64,000 nt of DNA from Streptomyces zhaozhouensis (GTDB lineage Bacteria; Actinomycetota; Actinomycetes; Streptomycetales; Streptomycetaceae). Of the stretch, positions 16,878-25,735 are shown piece after piece (positions within the stretch are counted from its first letter, which is position 1; the number at the start of each line of letters is the position of its first letter). The notes below the pieces were generated by a model. It was given only the letters and a program-made list of their open reading frames with translations. It did not search any database and was not told where the DNA came from. The DNA lies in contig NZ_OCNE01000001.1 of assembly GCF_900230195.1 (NCBI RefSeq), positions 434,001-498,000 on the forward strand, given 5' to 3'. The translations under genes were made by a program, and so were the position numbers.

Positions 16878-17837
16878 TCACCCAGGGGCCGCCTCCTCGG
16901 ACCCGGCTCGCTCCCGCCACCAGGCATAGGTGGCGGCCAGGCCCTCGTCCAGCGGCACCGAGGGCGCGAAGCCGAGCGCCCGCAGCCGGGAGATGTCCAG
17001 CAGCTTGCGCGGGGCGCCGTCCGGCTTGGCGGTGTCCCAGGCGATCCGCCCCTCGAAGCCGACGACCCCGGCGATCCGTCCGGCCAGCTCGGCCACCGAC
17101 AGGTCCTCGCCGCAGCCGACGTTGAGCGCCAACTCCCCGTCGTAGGACTCCAGCAGCAGCCGGCAGGCGCGCGCCAGGTCCGCGCTGTGCAGGAACTCGC
17201 GGCGCGGTCGGCCGCTCCCCCACAGCGTCACCTCGGCGCGCCCCTCCACGCGCGCCTCGTGGAACCTGCGGATCAGGGCCGGCAGGACATGGGCGGTCCG
17301 CGGGTCGAAGTTGTCCCCCGGGCCGTAGAGGTTGGTCGGCATCGCCGCGACATACGACCGGCCGAACTGCCGCCGGTACGACCGGACCTGGGATATCCCG
17401 GCGATCTTGGCCAGCGCGTAGGGCTCGTTGGTCGGCTCCAGCGGGCCGGTCCCCAGCGCCTCCTCCGCGATCGGCTGCGGCGCCTCGCGCGGGTAGATGC
17501 AGGAGGAGCCGAGGAAGAGCAGCCGGTCCACGTCCGCCGCGTGCGCCCCGGCGATCACGCTCAGCTGGATGCGGAGGTTCTCCTCGAGAAAGGCCACGGG
17601 CTCGCTCGCGTTGGCCATGATCCCGCCGACCCGGGCGGCGGCCAGCACCACGGCGTCCGGGCGGGTGTCCCGCAGGAACGCGGCCGTGGCCTCCGCGTCC
17701 CGCAGGTCGAGCCGCTCCCTGGTCCTGGTGATCACCTCGTGCCCGGCCCCGGCCAGCTCCGCCGCGAGGGCGGAGCCGGCGAGCCCCCGGTGGCCGGCCA
17801 CGAAGATCCGCGCGTGCGGCGGCAACAGCGTCGTCAT
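16878..17837 (-). CDS. fcl: GDP-L-fucose synthase
   Basis: 319 residues, short-chain dehydrogenase fold. NAD(P)-binding FVAGHRGLAGSAL (an unusual H in the GxxGxxG loop), SSCIYP with the catalytic serine region, and YALAK with the Tyr and Lys of the active site. GIMANASEPVAFLEENLRIQ is typical of Fcl/WcaG. It performs epimerisation and NADPH reduction of GDP-4-keto-6-deoxymannose to GDP-L-fucose. ATG 17837 is the start; a longer frame to 17897 adds non-conserved residues. It faces away from gmd, 137 bases apart, instead of being in the usual gmd-fcl operon. Confidence 0.93.
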   Translation of the reverse strand: MTTLLPPHARIFVAGHRGLAGSALAAELAGAGHEVITRTRERLDLRDAEATAAFLRDTRPDAVVLAAARVGGIMANASEPVAFLEENLRIQLSVIAGAHAADVDRLLFLGSSCIYPREAPQPIAEEALGTGPLEPTNEPYALAKIAGISQVRSYRRQFGRSYVAAMPTNLYGPGDNFDPRTAHVLPALIRRFHEARVEGRAEVTLWGSGRPRREFLHSADLARACRLLLESYDGELALNVGCGEDLSVAELAGRIAGVVGFEGRIAWDTAKPDGAPRKLLDISRLRALGFAPSVPLDEGLAATYAWWRERAGSEEAAPG

Positions 17838-17974
17838 GAACCCGGATTGTGCCAGGGGCGACTGACAGCGACACCGGAGTCGACTCCGCGTGACCACAGC
17901 GACCGACCGTCCACCGATCCCGCCACCGGGCCCGGCGACCTCCGGGCCCCGGCCACACCGCCGAAGGAGTCCCG

Positions 17975-18997
17975 ATGAGCCAGACCGGAAAGACCGCGCT
18001 GATCAGCGGCATCACCGGGCAGGACGGCTCGTATCTGGCCGAGTTACTGCTCGCCAAGGGGTACACCGTGCACGGGCTGTTGCGCCGTTCCTCCTCGTTC
18101 AACACCGAGCGGATCGACCACGTCTACCAGGGCCCGCAGGACCCCGGGCGGACCCTGGTGCTGCACCACGCCGACCTCAGCGACGGCGTCGCCCTCGTCA
18201 ACCTGCTGCGTGAGACCGCCCCGGACGAGGTGTACAACCTGGGCGCGCAGTCCCATGTGCGGGTCTCGTTCGACACCCCGCTCTACACCGCGGACACCAC
18301 GGGACTCGGCACCCTGCGGCTGCTGGAGGCGATCCGCGCCAGCGGCGTGGACACCCGCATCTACCAGGCGTCCTCCTCCGAGATGTTCGGCTCGACGCCC
18401 CCGCCGCAGAACGAGCGGACGCCCTTCCACCCGCGCAGCCCGTACGGCTGCGCCAAGCTCTACGGCTACTGGTCGACCGTCAACTACCGCGAGGCGTACG
18501 GCATGTACGCGGTCAACGGCATCCTCTTCAACCACGAGTCGCCGCGCCGGGGCGAGACCTTCGTGACCCGGAAGATCACCCGCGCCGTCGCCCGCATCAG
18601 GGCGGGCCTCCAGGACCGTCTCTACCTCGGCAACCTGGACGCCGTCCGCGACTGGGGCTACGCGCCCGAGTACGTCGAGGCCATGTGGCTGATGCTCCAG
18701 CGCGACGTGCCCGAGGACTTCGTGGTGGCCACCGGGGTGCCGGCGACCGTGCGGGACTTCCTGGCCGCCGCGTTCGCCGCCGGCGGGCTGGAGTGGGAGC
18801 GCCACGTCAGGTTCGACCCCAAGTACGAGCGCCCCAGCGAGGTGGACGCCCTGGTCGGGGACCCCGCCAAGGCCGAACGGCTGCTGGGCTGGCGGCCCAG
18901 GACCCACTGGCGGGAGCTGGCCGCGCTGATGGTGGCGGCCGACATCGAGGCGTTGGAGGCCGAGTTGAGCGGCGCCACGGTGCGGGTCGACCGATGA
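17975..18997 (+). CDS. gmd: GDP-mannose 4,6-dehydratase
   Basis: 340 residues, extended [26 protein letters not shown] is the NADP-binding loop (long form of GxxGxxG). [10 protein letters not shown] and the [10 protein letters not shown] active-site tyrosine/lysine are present, as is [17 protein letters not shown]. It makes GDP-4-keto-6-deoxymannose, the substrate of the divergent fcl product, so together they supply GDP-fucose for the EPS. ATG follows GAAGGAGTCCC. The N-terminal segment [11 protein letters not shown] is normal length for the family. Confidence 0.95.
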   Translation: MSQTGKTALISGITGQDGSYLAELLLAKGYTVHGLLRRSSSFNTERIDHVYQGPQDPGRTLVLHHADLSDGVALVNLLRETAPDEVYNLGAQSHVRVSFDTPLYTADTTGLGTLRLLEAIRASGVDTRIYQASSSEMFGSTPPPQNERTPFHPRSPYGCAKLYGYWSTVNYREAYGMYAVNGILFNHESPRRGETFVTRKITRAVARIRAGLQDRLYLGNLDAVRDWGYAPEYVEAMWLMLQRDVPEDFVVATGVPATVRDFLAAAFAAGGLEWERHVRFDPKYERPSEVDALVGDPAKAERLLGWRPRTHWRELAALMVAADIEALEAELSGATVRVDR

Positions 18998-19199
18998 GCG
19001 GGACCGCCCCCCTGGACGGGCGCGCGGGCGGGAACCGTGCGCCCTTCCCACCACCGTGCGCCGACAACGTGCGCCCCGCCGCGACGGTCCAGCATCACGG
19101 TGCGTCAGCGATGGGGATGCGGAGTGTCAGTGGCGTGAAGGAGTATGGGGGCCGTCGGATGGACAGGGCCGTGGGCACGGCTGTCGAAGGGGAGGCGCC

Positions 19200-22058
19200 A
19201 TGAGGCTCAGGGGACTCGGGGGAGGGTGGTCCCGGCTCACCAGCCGCTCGCGGCCCTCGCGGGTGGCGTGGTTCGCGCGGACCACGCGGCCGCGCGGCGG
19301 CCCGGCGCGGCACGCCAGGCGCCGCTCCCGGCGCGCCGTCGGCCTCGCGGCCGTACTGGCCCTGGGCGCCGGCCTGTTGGGGCAGGGCGCGGTCTCCGGC
19401 GGGGCGGGCGCGGTGACGCCGCCGGTGACGATGACGGCCGAGGACCTGCCCACGTGGCAGACCAACGGCATCGTCCACGCCCTCGCCGAGGCGGACGGCG
19501 TGGTCTACGCGGGCGGCAGCTTCTCCACGGTCCGCCCGCCCGGCGCCGAGCCCGGCACCGACGAGCGCGACGCGGTCAACTTCGTGGCGCTGGACGCCGC
19601 GACGGGCGAGCCGGTGGCCGAGTGCGAGCTGGCGTTCACCGTCGGCTCGGGCAGCGCCTCGGTGCGGGCGCTGGCCGTCTCCCCCGACGGCTCCACCCTC
19701 TACGCGGGCGGCACCTTCGGCACGGTAGCCGGCGCGGGCGCCTCCAGCGTCGCCGCGTTCGAGCTGCCGGGGTGCGCGCGCAAGCCGTTCCCCGTCGCGG
19801 CCAACGGCATCGTGCGCGCGCTGGAGGCCACCGACGACACGGTGTACATCGGCGGGGACTTCGGCCAGTTGAGCGGGCAGCCGCGGGCCAAGTTCGGGGC
19901 GGTCGACACCGAGGGGCGGGTGCTGGACTGGCGGGCCGACGCCGACGAGGCGGGCAAGGCCATCGCGGTCACGCCCGACGGCGAGCGGGTGATCGTCGGC
20001 GGGGACTTCTTCACGGTCAACGGCGCCGACTCCCACGCGCTGGCCGTGGTCGAGGCGGACTCGGGGGCGCTGGTGCGGGCCTACCCGGAGGGCTTCATCG
20101 ACACCCGCTCCACCGTGCAGGACCTGGAGGTCGACGCGACGGGCTTCTACACGGCCAACGAGGGCACGGGCGCGTTCGACGGCCGGATCGCGCTCGACCT
20201 GGACACGCTCGACGAGCGCTGGCGCGACACCTGCCTGGGCGCCACCCAGGCCGTGGCCGTCCACGAGGAGGTGCTGTACAGCGGTCATCACGCACACGAC
20301 TGCTCCAGCATGGGCGAGTTCCCCAACCAGGAGCGGTACCACCTGTTCACGCAGGCCGTGGACGACCCGAAGCTGCTGGGCTGGTTCCCCAACACCAACG
20401 ACGGCCTCGGCGAGCGGCTCGGCCCGCGTGTGCTGGCCGTCAGCACCGACCACCCGTCGGACGAGCGTGACTTCCTGTGGGTCGGCGGCGGGTTCACCAC
20501 GGTCAACGGGCAGCCGCAGTGGGGCCTGACCCGGTTCACCACCGAGCCGGACACCGGCTCCCCCACGGTCCCGGAGACGGCCGTCGCCTCCACGGAGGAG
20601 GGTGTGGTGGAGCTGAGCTGGCGCGCCAGCCTCGACCTGGACGACTCGCTGCTGACCTACCGGGTCTACCGGGACGGCGCCTCGACGCCGCTGCACACCC
20701 AGGACGCGGAGTCGGTGCCCTGGCGCCGCCCGCAGCTGCGGTACACGGACACCGACACCGTGCCGGGCGAGACCCACAGCTACCGGGTGACGGCCACCGA
20801 CGGCGCGGGGAACGTCAGCGCGCTCTCGCCCCCGGTCACGGTCACCACGGCCGGCGGCGGCCAGCCGTACGTGGACGCGGTGCTGGCCGACGACCCGCTG
20901 CTGTACTGGCGTTACGACGAGCCCGCGCACAACTTCGCCTCCGACACCTCGGGGAACGACTCGGGCGGCGTGCACCGGGGCGGCCCGCAGCGCGGGGTGA
21001 CGCCCTCGGCGGTGCCGGGGCCGGGCGCGGCGGCCGTCGGGTACGACGGGGTCGACGACTACACCTACGGGGACGTCCGGTACGGCGGGATGAGCGAGTT
21101 CACGCTGGAGACGTGGTTCTCCACGACGACGACCAGGGGCGGCAAGCTGATCGGCCTCGGCGACCGCACCCTCCAGCCCTCCGCCAACCGGGACAACAAC
21201 ATCTACCTGCTCGACGACGGCCGGGTCGCGTTCGGCGTCTACGACGGCAGCTACCACACGGTCACCAGCCGGGAGAAGTACAACGACGGCGAGTGGCACC
21301 AGGTGGCCGCCTCCGTGGGCCCGGCGGGGATGCGGCTCTACGTGGACGGCGAGCAGGTCGCCTCCGACACCTCGATCACCGCGAGCCGCGAGGTCGACGG
21401 GTACTGGCGGACCGGCGGGGACAGCCTCAAGAGCTGGCCGGGCCGCCCCACGAGCGACTTCTACGAGGGCCGGCTGGACGAGACGGCGGTGTACGCCCCG
21501 CAGTTGCCGGCGTCCAGGATCGCCGCGCACTACGAGGCGGCGTCCGTGCCGACCGACACGGTCAGTCAGTTGGCCCCGGTCGCCGACACCTATGTCAACG
21601 GCGCGGCGGTCTCCGCCAACTACGGCACCCACCAGCAGCTCGCGGTCCGTGGGACCTCGGCGTACGAGTCCTATCTGGCCTTCGAGCTGCCGGAGGCGCC
21701 GGCCGGCACGGTGCTCAAGGACGCGGCGCTGCGGGTGCGGGTCAGCGACGACGCGGCGGCGGGCTCCACCGACGACTTCGCGGTGCGGTCTCTCGTCGAG
21801 GAGTGGTCGGAGACGGAGACGACCTACGCCGACCGCCCGGAGTGGGCCGAGGAGCCGCTGGGCACGCTCGCCGCGCCGGAGGCGCCGGGCGGGAGTTACA
21901 CGGCGCGGCTGGAGACGGCGGAGATAGCCGACGCGCTGGGCGGCGAGCTGGGCCTGGCGCTCACCGGCGACGGCACCGACAGCCTGTGGCTGCGGGCCAG
22001 GGAGGCCGGACAGGCCGCCGCCAGGCCGCAGTTGCTGCTGACCTTCGGGGCGCCGTGA
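19200..22058 (+). CDS. large secreted propeller/FN3/LamG/DNRLRE protein
   Basis: 952 residues from ATG 19200, behind AAGGGGAGG. A long basic N region with many Arg leads to a signal-peptide helix (about 45-68). Residues about 75-440 hold propeller-like repeats, each with YAGGSF, YAGGTF, YIGGDF, IVGGDFFTVNG or WVGGGFTTVNG. A fibronectin III domain follows (about 455-560), then a LamG/concanavalin-type domain (about 575-800, with FTLETWFSTT and DGEWHQVAASV), then a DNRLRE/CBM96-type C-terminal domain (about 810-952). All suggest surface or extracellular carbohydrate binding. Placed between gmd and glycosyltransferase genes, it may bind or organise the EPS. No catalytic site recognised. Confidence 0.85.
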   Translation: MRLRGLGGGWSRLTSRSRPSRVAWFARTTRPRGGPARHARRRSRRAVGLAAVLALGAGLLGQGAVSGGAGAVTPPVTMTAEDLPTWQTNGIVHALAEADGVVYAGGSFSTVRPPGAEPGTDERDAVNFVALDAATGEPVAECELAFTVGSGSASVRALAVSPDGSTLYAGGTFGTVAGAGASSVAAFELPGCARKPFPVAANGIVRALEATDDTVYIGGDFGQLSGQPRAKFGAVDTEGRVLDWRADADEAGKAIAVTPDGERVIVGGDFFTVNGADSHALAVVEADSGALVRAYPEGFIDTRSTVQDLEVDATGFYTANEGTGAFDGRIALDLDTLDERWRDTCLGATQAVAVHEEVLYSGHHAHDCSSMGEFPNQERYHLFTQAVDDPKLLGWFPNTNDGLGERLGPRVLAVSTDHPSDERDFLWVGGGFTTVNGQPQWGLTRFTTEPDTGSPTVPETAVASTEEGVVELSWRASLDLDDSLLTYRVYRDGASTPLHTQDAESVPWRRPQLRYTDTDTVPGETHSYRVTATDGAGNVSALSPPVTVTTAGGGQPYVDAVLADDPLLYWRYDEPAHNFASDTSGNDSGGVHRGGPQRGVTPSAVPGPGAAAVGYDGVDDYTYGDVRYGGMSEFTLETWFSTTTTRGGKLIGLGDRTLQPSANRDNNIYLLDDGRVAFGVYDGSYHTVTSREKYNDGEWHQVAASVGPAGMRLYVDGEQVASDTSITASREVDGYWRTGGDSLKSWPGRPTSDFYEGRLDETAVYAPQLPASRIAAHYEAASVPTDTVSQLAPVADTYVNGAAVSANYGTHQQLAVRGTSAYESYLAFELPEAPAGTVLKDAALRVRVSDDAAAGSTDDFAVRSLVEEWSETETTYADRPEWAEEPLGTLAAPEAPGGSYTARLETAEIADALGGELGLALTGDGTDSLWLRAREAGQAAARPQLLLTFGAP

Positions 22059-22567
22059 GGGGCGGCGGGCGCGGGCGCGCCCTCCTGCCGCTGCTGGCAC
22101 TGCTGCTGACGGCGGGGCTGACCGCGTGCGGCGGCTCCTCGGACGACGGCGGGGCGGAGTCGGCGCGGACGGCGTCGGAGGAGTCCTCGGGAGGCGGTTC
22201 GGGAGCGGCCGGGGGGACGGCGGGCGACGGCGCGGAGCCGGCGGAGCCCCGGGAGCCGGGCGAGTCGGACGAGCCGGTCGACGACGGGGTGCCGGAGGAG
22301 ACCGTGCCCGAGGAGGAGCTGGTGCCCTCGGGCGGTGAGTTCACCGAGGAGCAGCGTGAGTTCCTGGTGGAGCGGGTGCCCACCGGGGTCGATCCCGGCG
22401 CGGTCCTCGACCAGGGCACGGCCGCCTGCGAGCGGCTGGGCTATCTCTCCCGGCACGACCCCGAGTCCGTCGGGGAGGCCGTGGCGTCGGGCGAGATCCC
22501 GGAGGCGGAGGCCGCGGTGCGCCATCTCTGCCCGGAGTACGCCGAGTTCGTCGCCCCCGCCGACTAG
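22055..22567 (+). CDS. small lipoprotein with DUF732-like C-terminal domain
   Basis: 170 residues. GTG 22055 overlaps the stop of the upstream gene (GTGA), so translation is coupled. The signal ends LTAGLTAC with lipidated Cys25, followed by a low-complexity Ser/Glu/Pro linker of about 70 residues. The last 70 residues (FTEEQREFLVERV ... AACERLGYLS ... AAVRHLCPEYAEF) have two cysteines and resemble DUF732 domains of mycobacterial exported proteins. Function unknown; it probably stays on the outer membrane face beside the secreted protein encoded just before it. Confidence 0.7.
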   Translation: MRGGGRGRALLPLLALLLTAGLTACGGSSDDGGAESARTASEESSGGGSGAAGGTAGDGAEPAEPREPGESDEPVDDGVPEETVPEEELVPSGGEFTEEQREFLVERVPTGVDPGAVLDQGTAACERLGYLSRHDPESVGEAVASGEIPEAEAAVRHLCPEYAEFVAPAD

Positions 22568-22658
22568 GCACCGTCCGGCGGAGCGCGCGCCGCCAGGCGC
22601 TGTCCGGCGGAGCGCGCCGCCGCACCCGTCCGTCCGCAGTCGCATCCGAAGGAGCAGC

Positions 22659-23492
22659 GTGTCCCGACTACCGATAGCCGTGGTGATCCCCACGAGGAAC
22701 GAGGAGGCGAACATCGTCTCCACGGTGCGCTCGGTCATCGCCCACTTCGCGGCGGTGGTCGTGGTGGACTCCGACAGCACGGACGCCACCCGCGAGTTGG
22801 CCAAGGCGGAGGGCGCCGAGGTCGTCGGATACACCTGGGACGGCGGCTATCCGAAGAAGAAGCAGTGGTGCCTGGACCGGGTCCGCACCGACCTCGACTG
22901 GGTGCTGTTCCTGGACGGCGACGAGACACCCAGCGGGGAGCTGCTGGCCGAGCTGCGGCGGATCTTCCTGGACGGCCGCCGGGTGCGGCCGGCCGCGTTC
23001 GACATCCCGCTGGGGTACTGGTTCGCCGGGCGCCGGCTGCGGCACGGCCACACCATCGTCAAACGGGCGCTGCTGGACCGCACCAGGGCCCGGTTCCCCG
23101 AGCCGGACGACCTGGGGGCGCCCGGCATGGGCGAACAGGAGGGCCACTACCAGCCGTTGGCGTACCCGGTGTACCGGCTGCGGGCGACGATCGAGCACCG
23201 CGACCTGGACCCGGTGCGCACCTGGTTCGAGCGGCACAACCGCTACTCCGACTGGGAGGCGTGGCTGGAGCGGCACCCCGAGGTCCGCGAGCAGATCAGG
23301 CGCGCCAAGACCCGCCAGGGTCAGCTCTTCCACCGGGCACCGCTGAAGCCGCTGCTCTCCTTCGGCTACGCGTATGTCTACCGCCGCGGCTTCCTCGACG
23401 GGCGGGCCGGCCTCGACTACGCGTTGGCGATGAGCTTCTACCGCTGGCAGATCGGCCTGAAGGCGCGCGAACAGCCGCCGGCGGGTTCCTGA
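22659..23492 (+). CDS. family 2 glycosyltransferase
   Basis: 277 residues. A GT-A fold opens with IAVVIPTRNEEANIVSTVRS, the nucleotide-binding DSDSTDATRELAK, and the metal-binding FLDGDETPS. The rest resembles WaaE/KdtX-like transferases (WFAGRRLRHGHTI, YRGRFPE-type segment, RWQIGLKAR). It should add a sugar to the EPS intermediate at the cytosolic membrane face. GTG 22659 has an excellent GAAGGAGC box; the upstream in-frame extension overlaps the lipoprotein gene and is rejected. Confidence 0.88.
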   Translation: MSRLPIAVVIPTRNEEANIVSTVRSVIAHFAAVVVVDSDSTDATRELAKAEGAEVVGYTWDGGYPKKKQWCLDRVRTDLDWVLFLDGDETPSGELLAELRRIFLDGRRVRPAAFDIPLGYWFAGRRLRHGHTIVKRALLDRTRARFPEPDDLGAPGMGEQEGHYQPLAYPVYRLRATIEHRDLDPVRTWFERHNRYSDWEAWLERHPEVREQIRRAKTRQGQLFHRAPLKPLLSFGYAYVYRRGFLDGRAGLDYALAMSFYRWQIGLKAREQPPAGS

Positions 23493-23558
23493 CAGACCGA
23501 AAGCCGGGGTGGCGCGGCGCGCTCCGCGACCGCCCCGGCGATCCCCCGGCCTGATGAG

Positions 23559-23624
23559 GCCCGCCGAGGGCCCGCCGAGGATCCGCCAAGTACCCGCCGA
23601 GGGCCCGCCGAGGACCCGCCGCGG
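23559..23624 (+). repeat. 11-bp tandem repeat, six copies
   Basis: CCCGCCGAGG recurs at 23560, 23571, 23593, 23604 and, with one change, 23615; the copy at 23582 is degenerate. The strict 11-base spacing is close to one helical turn. It follows the GT2 stop codon. Confidence 0.7.
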
Positions 23625-23825
23625 AAGCGCCCCGGCGAGGAGCCGCGCCCGGGAAGCCGGGAGGTGGCCGCCGGAAGGCGCGTCCGGGGCGGCGACGACG
23701 CGGCGGCGCCGGCCCCCGTCCGACGGAGGGCCGGCCGGTGGCGGTGGCGCGCGCACGGGCGGGCGGGTTTCCACGGTCCCCCGTTGCCCGGCGAAGTTGT
23801 TCCCGTAACGAGCTGGTTTCGCCTC

Positions 23826-23854
23826 TTGGAAGCGGGACGGTTGAGGTCTATGGT
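23826..23854 (+). promoter_or_regulatory. promoter of the LacI-ABC operon
   Basis: TTGGAA (23826-23831) and TATGGT (23849-23854) are spaced by 17 bases, a good vegetative promoter. The tandem LacI operators begin four bases downstream and would overlap the transcription start. Confidence 0.6.
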
Positions 23855-23857
23855 GAC

Positions 23858-23883
23858 GCAAAGCGCTTTGCCAAAGCGCTTTG
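23858..23883. promoter_or_regulatory. tandem LacI-family operators
   Basis: GCAAAGCGCTTTGC (23858-23871) and CAAAGCGCTTTG (23872-23883) are adjacent perfect palindromes with a central CpG, centres 13 bases apart. AAAGCGCTTT is the classic recognition type for LacI/CcpA-family dimers. They lie just after the -10 box, upstream of the LacI gene itself, indicating autoregulation and control of the downstream operon. Confidence 0.8.
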
Positions 23884-23928
23884 CCACACTCGCCGCCACC
23901 CGTCACAACGAGGAGAACCCCCCGAACC

Positions 23929-24972
23929 ATGGTGTCGATAGCCGATGTCGCGAGGCGTGCGGGCGTCAGCCCGACGACGGTCTCCCATGCCCTGAGCGGC
24001 AAGCGCAAGGTGAGCGACCGGGTGCGCGACCGGGTGGAGAACGCGATGAAGGAGCTGGGCTACACCCCCAGCCGCTCCGCGCAGAACCTCGCCATCGGGC
24101 GGACCCGCGTCGTGGGCCTGATCGTCCCCGACATCCGCAACAGCTTCTTCGCCGACCTCACCCACGGCGTGGAGGCCACCGCCATCAGCCACGGCTACAA
24201 CGTGATCCTCTGCACCACCGGCTTCGACCACGCCCGCGAGGTCGACTACCTGGCCATGATCCGCTCACGCGCCGTGGACGGACTGATCTACGCGGCCGGC
24301 GCCCCTCCGACCAACTCCCGGCTCGGCGCGCTCCTCGGCAACCTCCCCCTCGTCCTCGTCGACGAGGAGGTGCCGGGCGCCGACGCCCCTTCCTTCGTCT
24401 CCGACAACCTCGACGGGGGTCGGCTGGTCGCCGAGCACCTGCTGGGGCTGGGCCACCGCCACGCCCTGGTCATCGCCGCCGACGGCGGCCTGGTCAGCAG
24501 CGACCTCCGGGTGCGGGGGTTCCGCGACCGCTGGGTGGCGAGCGGGGCGGAGCCTCCCGTCGTCGTCAGCGGCGCCTTCACCGAGGACGGTGGGCGTGAG
24601 GCGATCGCCGCACACGTCGGAACGTTCCGGGACGGTGGCCCGACCGCCGTCTTCGCGGTCAACGACCTGATGGCCTTCGGCGCCATCGGGGAGCTGCGGC
24701 GGGCCGGCGTCGAGGTTCCCGGCCGGGTCTCGGTCGTGGGCTTCGACGACATCCCGGCCGGGCGGTACGCGCACCCCCGGCTGACCACTGTCCGCCAGGA
24801 CGTCGACAAGCTCGGACGACGCGCCGCCGAGGCGCTCATCGCCGCGCTGGAGGAGGAGCCGACCCCCCGGGAGGCGGAGCGGACCCGGCACGTCCTCCCC
24901 GTCACCCTCACCGTGCGGCAGTCGACCGCGGCTCCTCCCAGGACTCAAGGAAAGGCGAACCACCGTGGCTGA
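23929..24972 (+). CDS. LacI-family transcriptional regulator
   Basis: 347 residues. N-terminal helix-turn-helix SIADVARRAGVSPTTVSHALSG with hinge helix (SAQNLAIGRT), then a periplasmic-binding-like effector domain (GLIVPDIRNSFFADLTHGVE ... FAVNDLMAFGAIGELRRAGVEVPG, quoted in parts). It should repress from the two palindromes upstream until a sugar or related ligand binds. ATG 23929 puts the DNA-binding domain at the N terminus. Its stop overlaps the GTG of the ATPase gene by eight bases, so regulator and transporter are one transcription unit. Confidence 0.93.
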   Translation: MVSIADVARRAGVSPTTVSHALSGKRKVSDRVRDRVENAMKELGYTPSRSAQNLAIGRTRVVGLIVPDIRNSFFADLTHGVEATAISHGYNVILCTTGFDHAREVDYLAMIRSRAVDGLIYAAGAPPTNSRLGALLGNLPLVLVDEEVPGADAPSFVSDNLDGGRLVAEHLLGLGHRHALVIAADGGLVSSDLRVRGFRDRWVASGAEPPVVVSGAFTEDGGREAIAAHVGTFRDGGPTAVFAVNDLMAFGAIGELRRAGVEVPGRVSVVGFDDIPAGRYAHPRLTTVRQDVDKLGRRAAEALIAALEEEPTPREAERTRHVLPVTLTVRQSTAAPPRTQGKANHRG

Positions 24973-25735
24973 CATCCTCATCGACGGCGTCTCGAAGGTC
25001 TTCACGACGGCACGCAAACGCACGCTCGCGCTCAACGAGACGAGCCTGACCATCGCCTCGGACGAGATCGTCTGCGTCGTCGGCCCCAGCGGGTGCGGCA
25101 AGACCACCCTGCTCAACCTGATCGCCGGGTTCATCGAGCCGACGGCCGGCACCATCTCCGTGGCGTCCCGACGCGTCGAGGGGCCGGGAGCCGACCGCGC
25201 CGTGGTCTTCCAGGCCGACGCCGTCTTCCCCTGGCAGAGCGTCGGCCAGAACGTCGGCTACGGGATGCGGATGCGGGGCGTCGGACGCGCCGAACGGGCC
25301 GCACGCGTCGAGCACTACCTGAACCTGGTCGGGCTCTCCGACTTCCGCTCCGCCTACCCCAAGGAGCTCTCCGGCGGGATGCGCAAGCGGGTCGACCTGG
25401 CCCGCGCCTACGCCAGCGGGCCCGAGGTCCTGCTGCTGGACGAGCCGTTCGGGGCGCTCGACCTGTTCACCAAGGAGGCGATGTGGCTGGCTCTTCAGGG
25501 CGTGGTGCGCACCGAGCCCAAGACCATCGTCTTCGTCACCCACGACATCGAGGAGGCGCTCTTCCTCGGCGACCGCGTCGTCGTGATGACCCCGCGCCCC
25601 GCCCGCGTGCACAGCGTCGTGGACGTCCCCTTCGGCGCGGACCGCTCCCTGGACCTGCGGGCGGACACCGACTTCCAGGCCCTACGCAACGAGATCGCCC
25701 ACACCCTGCGGGAGGTTCAGGATGACGCGGCATGA
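24965..25735 (+). CDS. ABC transporter ATPase, nitrate/sulfonate/pyrimidine-precursor type
   Basis: 256 residues. Walker A GPSGCGKTT, Q-loop VFQADAVFPWQS, signature LSGGMRKRVDLARA, Walker B VLLLDEPFGALD and switch histidine FVTHDIEEAL. This is the SsuB/TauB/ThiZ branch. It energises import with the permease and binding protein encoded next. The GTG start follows GGAAAGG and overlaps the LacI stop. Confidence 0.92.
   Translation: MADILIDGVSKVFTTARKRTLALNETSLTIASDEIVCVVGPSGCGKTTLLNLIAGFIEPTAGTISVASRRVEGPGADRAVVFQADAVFPWQSVGQNVGYGMRMRGVGRAERAARVEHYLNLVGLSDFRSAYPKELSGGMRKRVDLARAYASGPEVLLLDEPFGALDLFTKEAMWLALQGVVRTEPKTIVFVTHDIEEALFLGDRVVVMTPRPARVHSVVDVPFGADRSLDLRADTDFQALRNEIAHTLREVQDDAA

Larger units (their letters stand above)
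23493..23928. other. 436-base gap with 11-bp repeats and the LacI promoter
   Basis: No supported gene. It contains six 11-bp tandem units of GCCCGCCGAGG type at about 23559-23624 (third copy degenerate), a GC-rich stretch, and the promoter/operator region of the LacI gene at 23826-23883. Confidence 0.6.

Noticed and set aside
22335..22658. N-terminal extension of the GT2 gene
   Set aside because: It overlaps the lipoprotein gene; GTG 22659 has a strong ribosome site and the conserved fold begins there.
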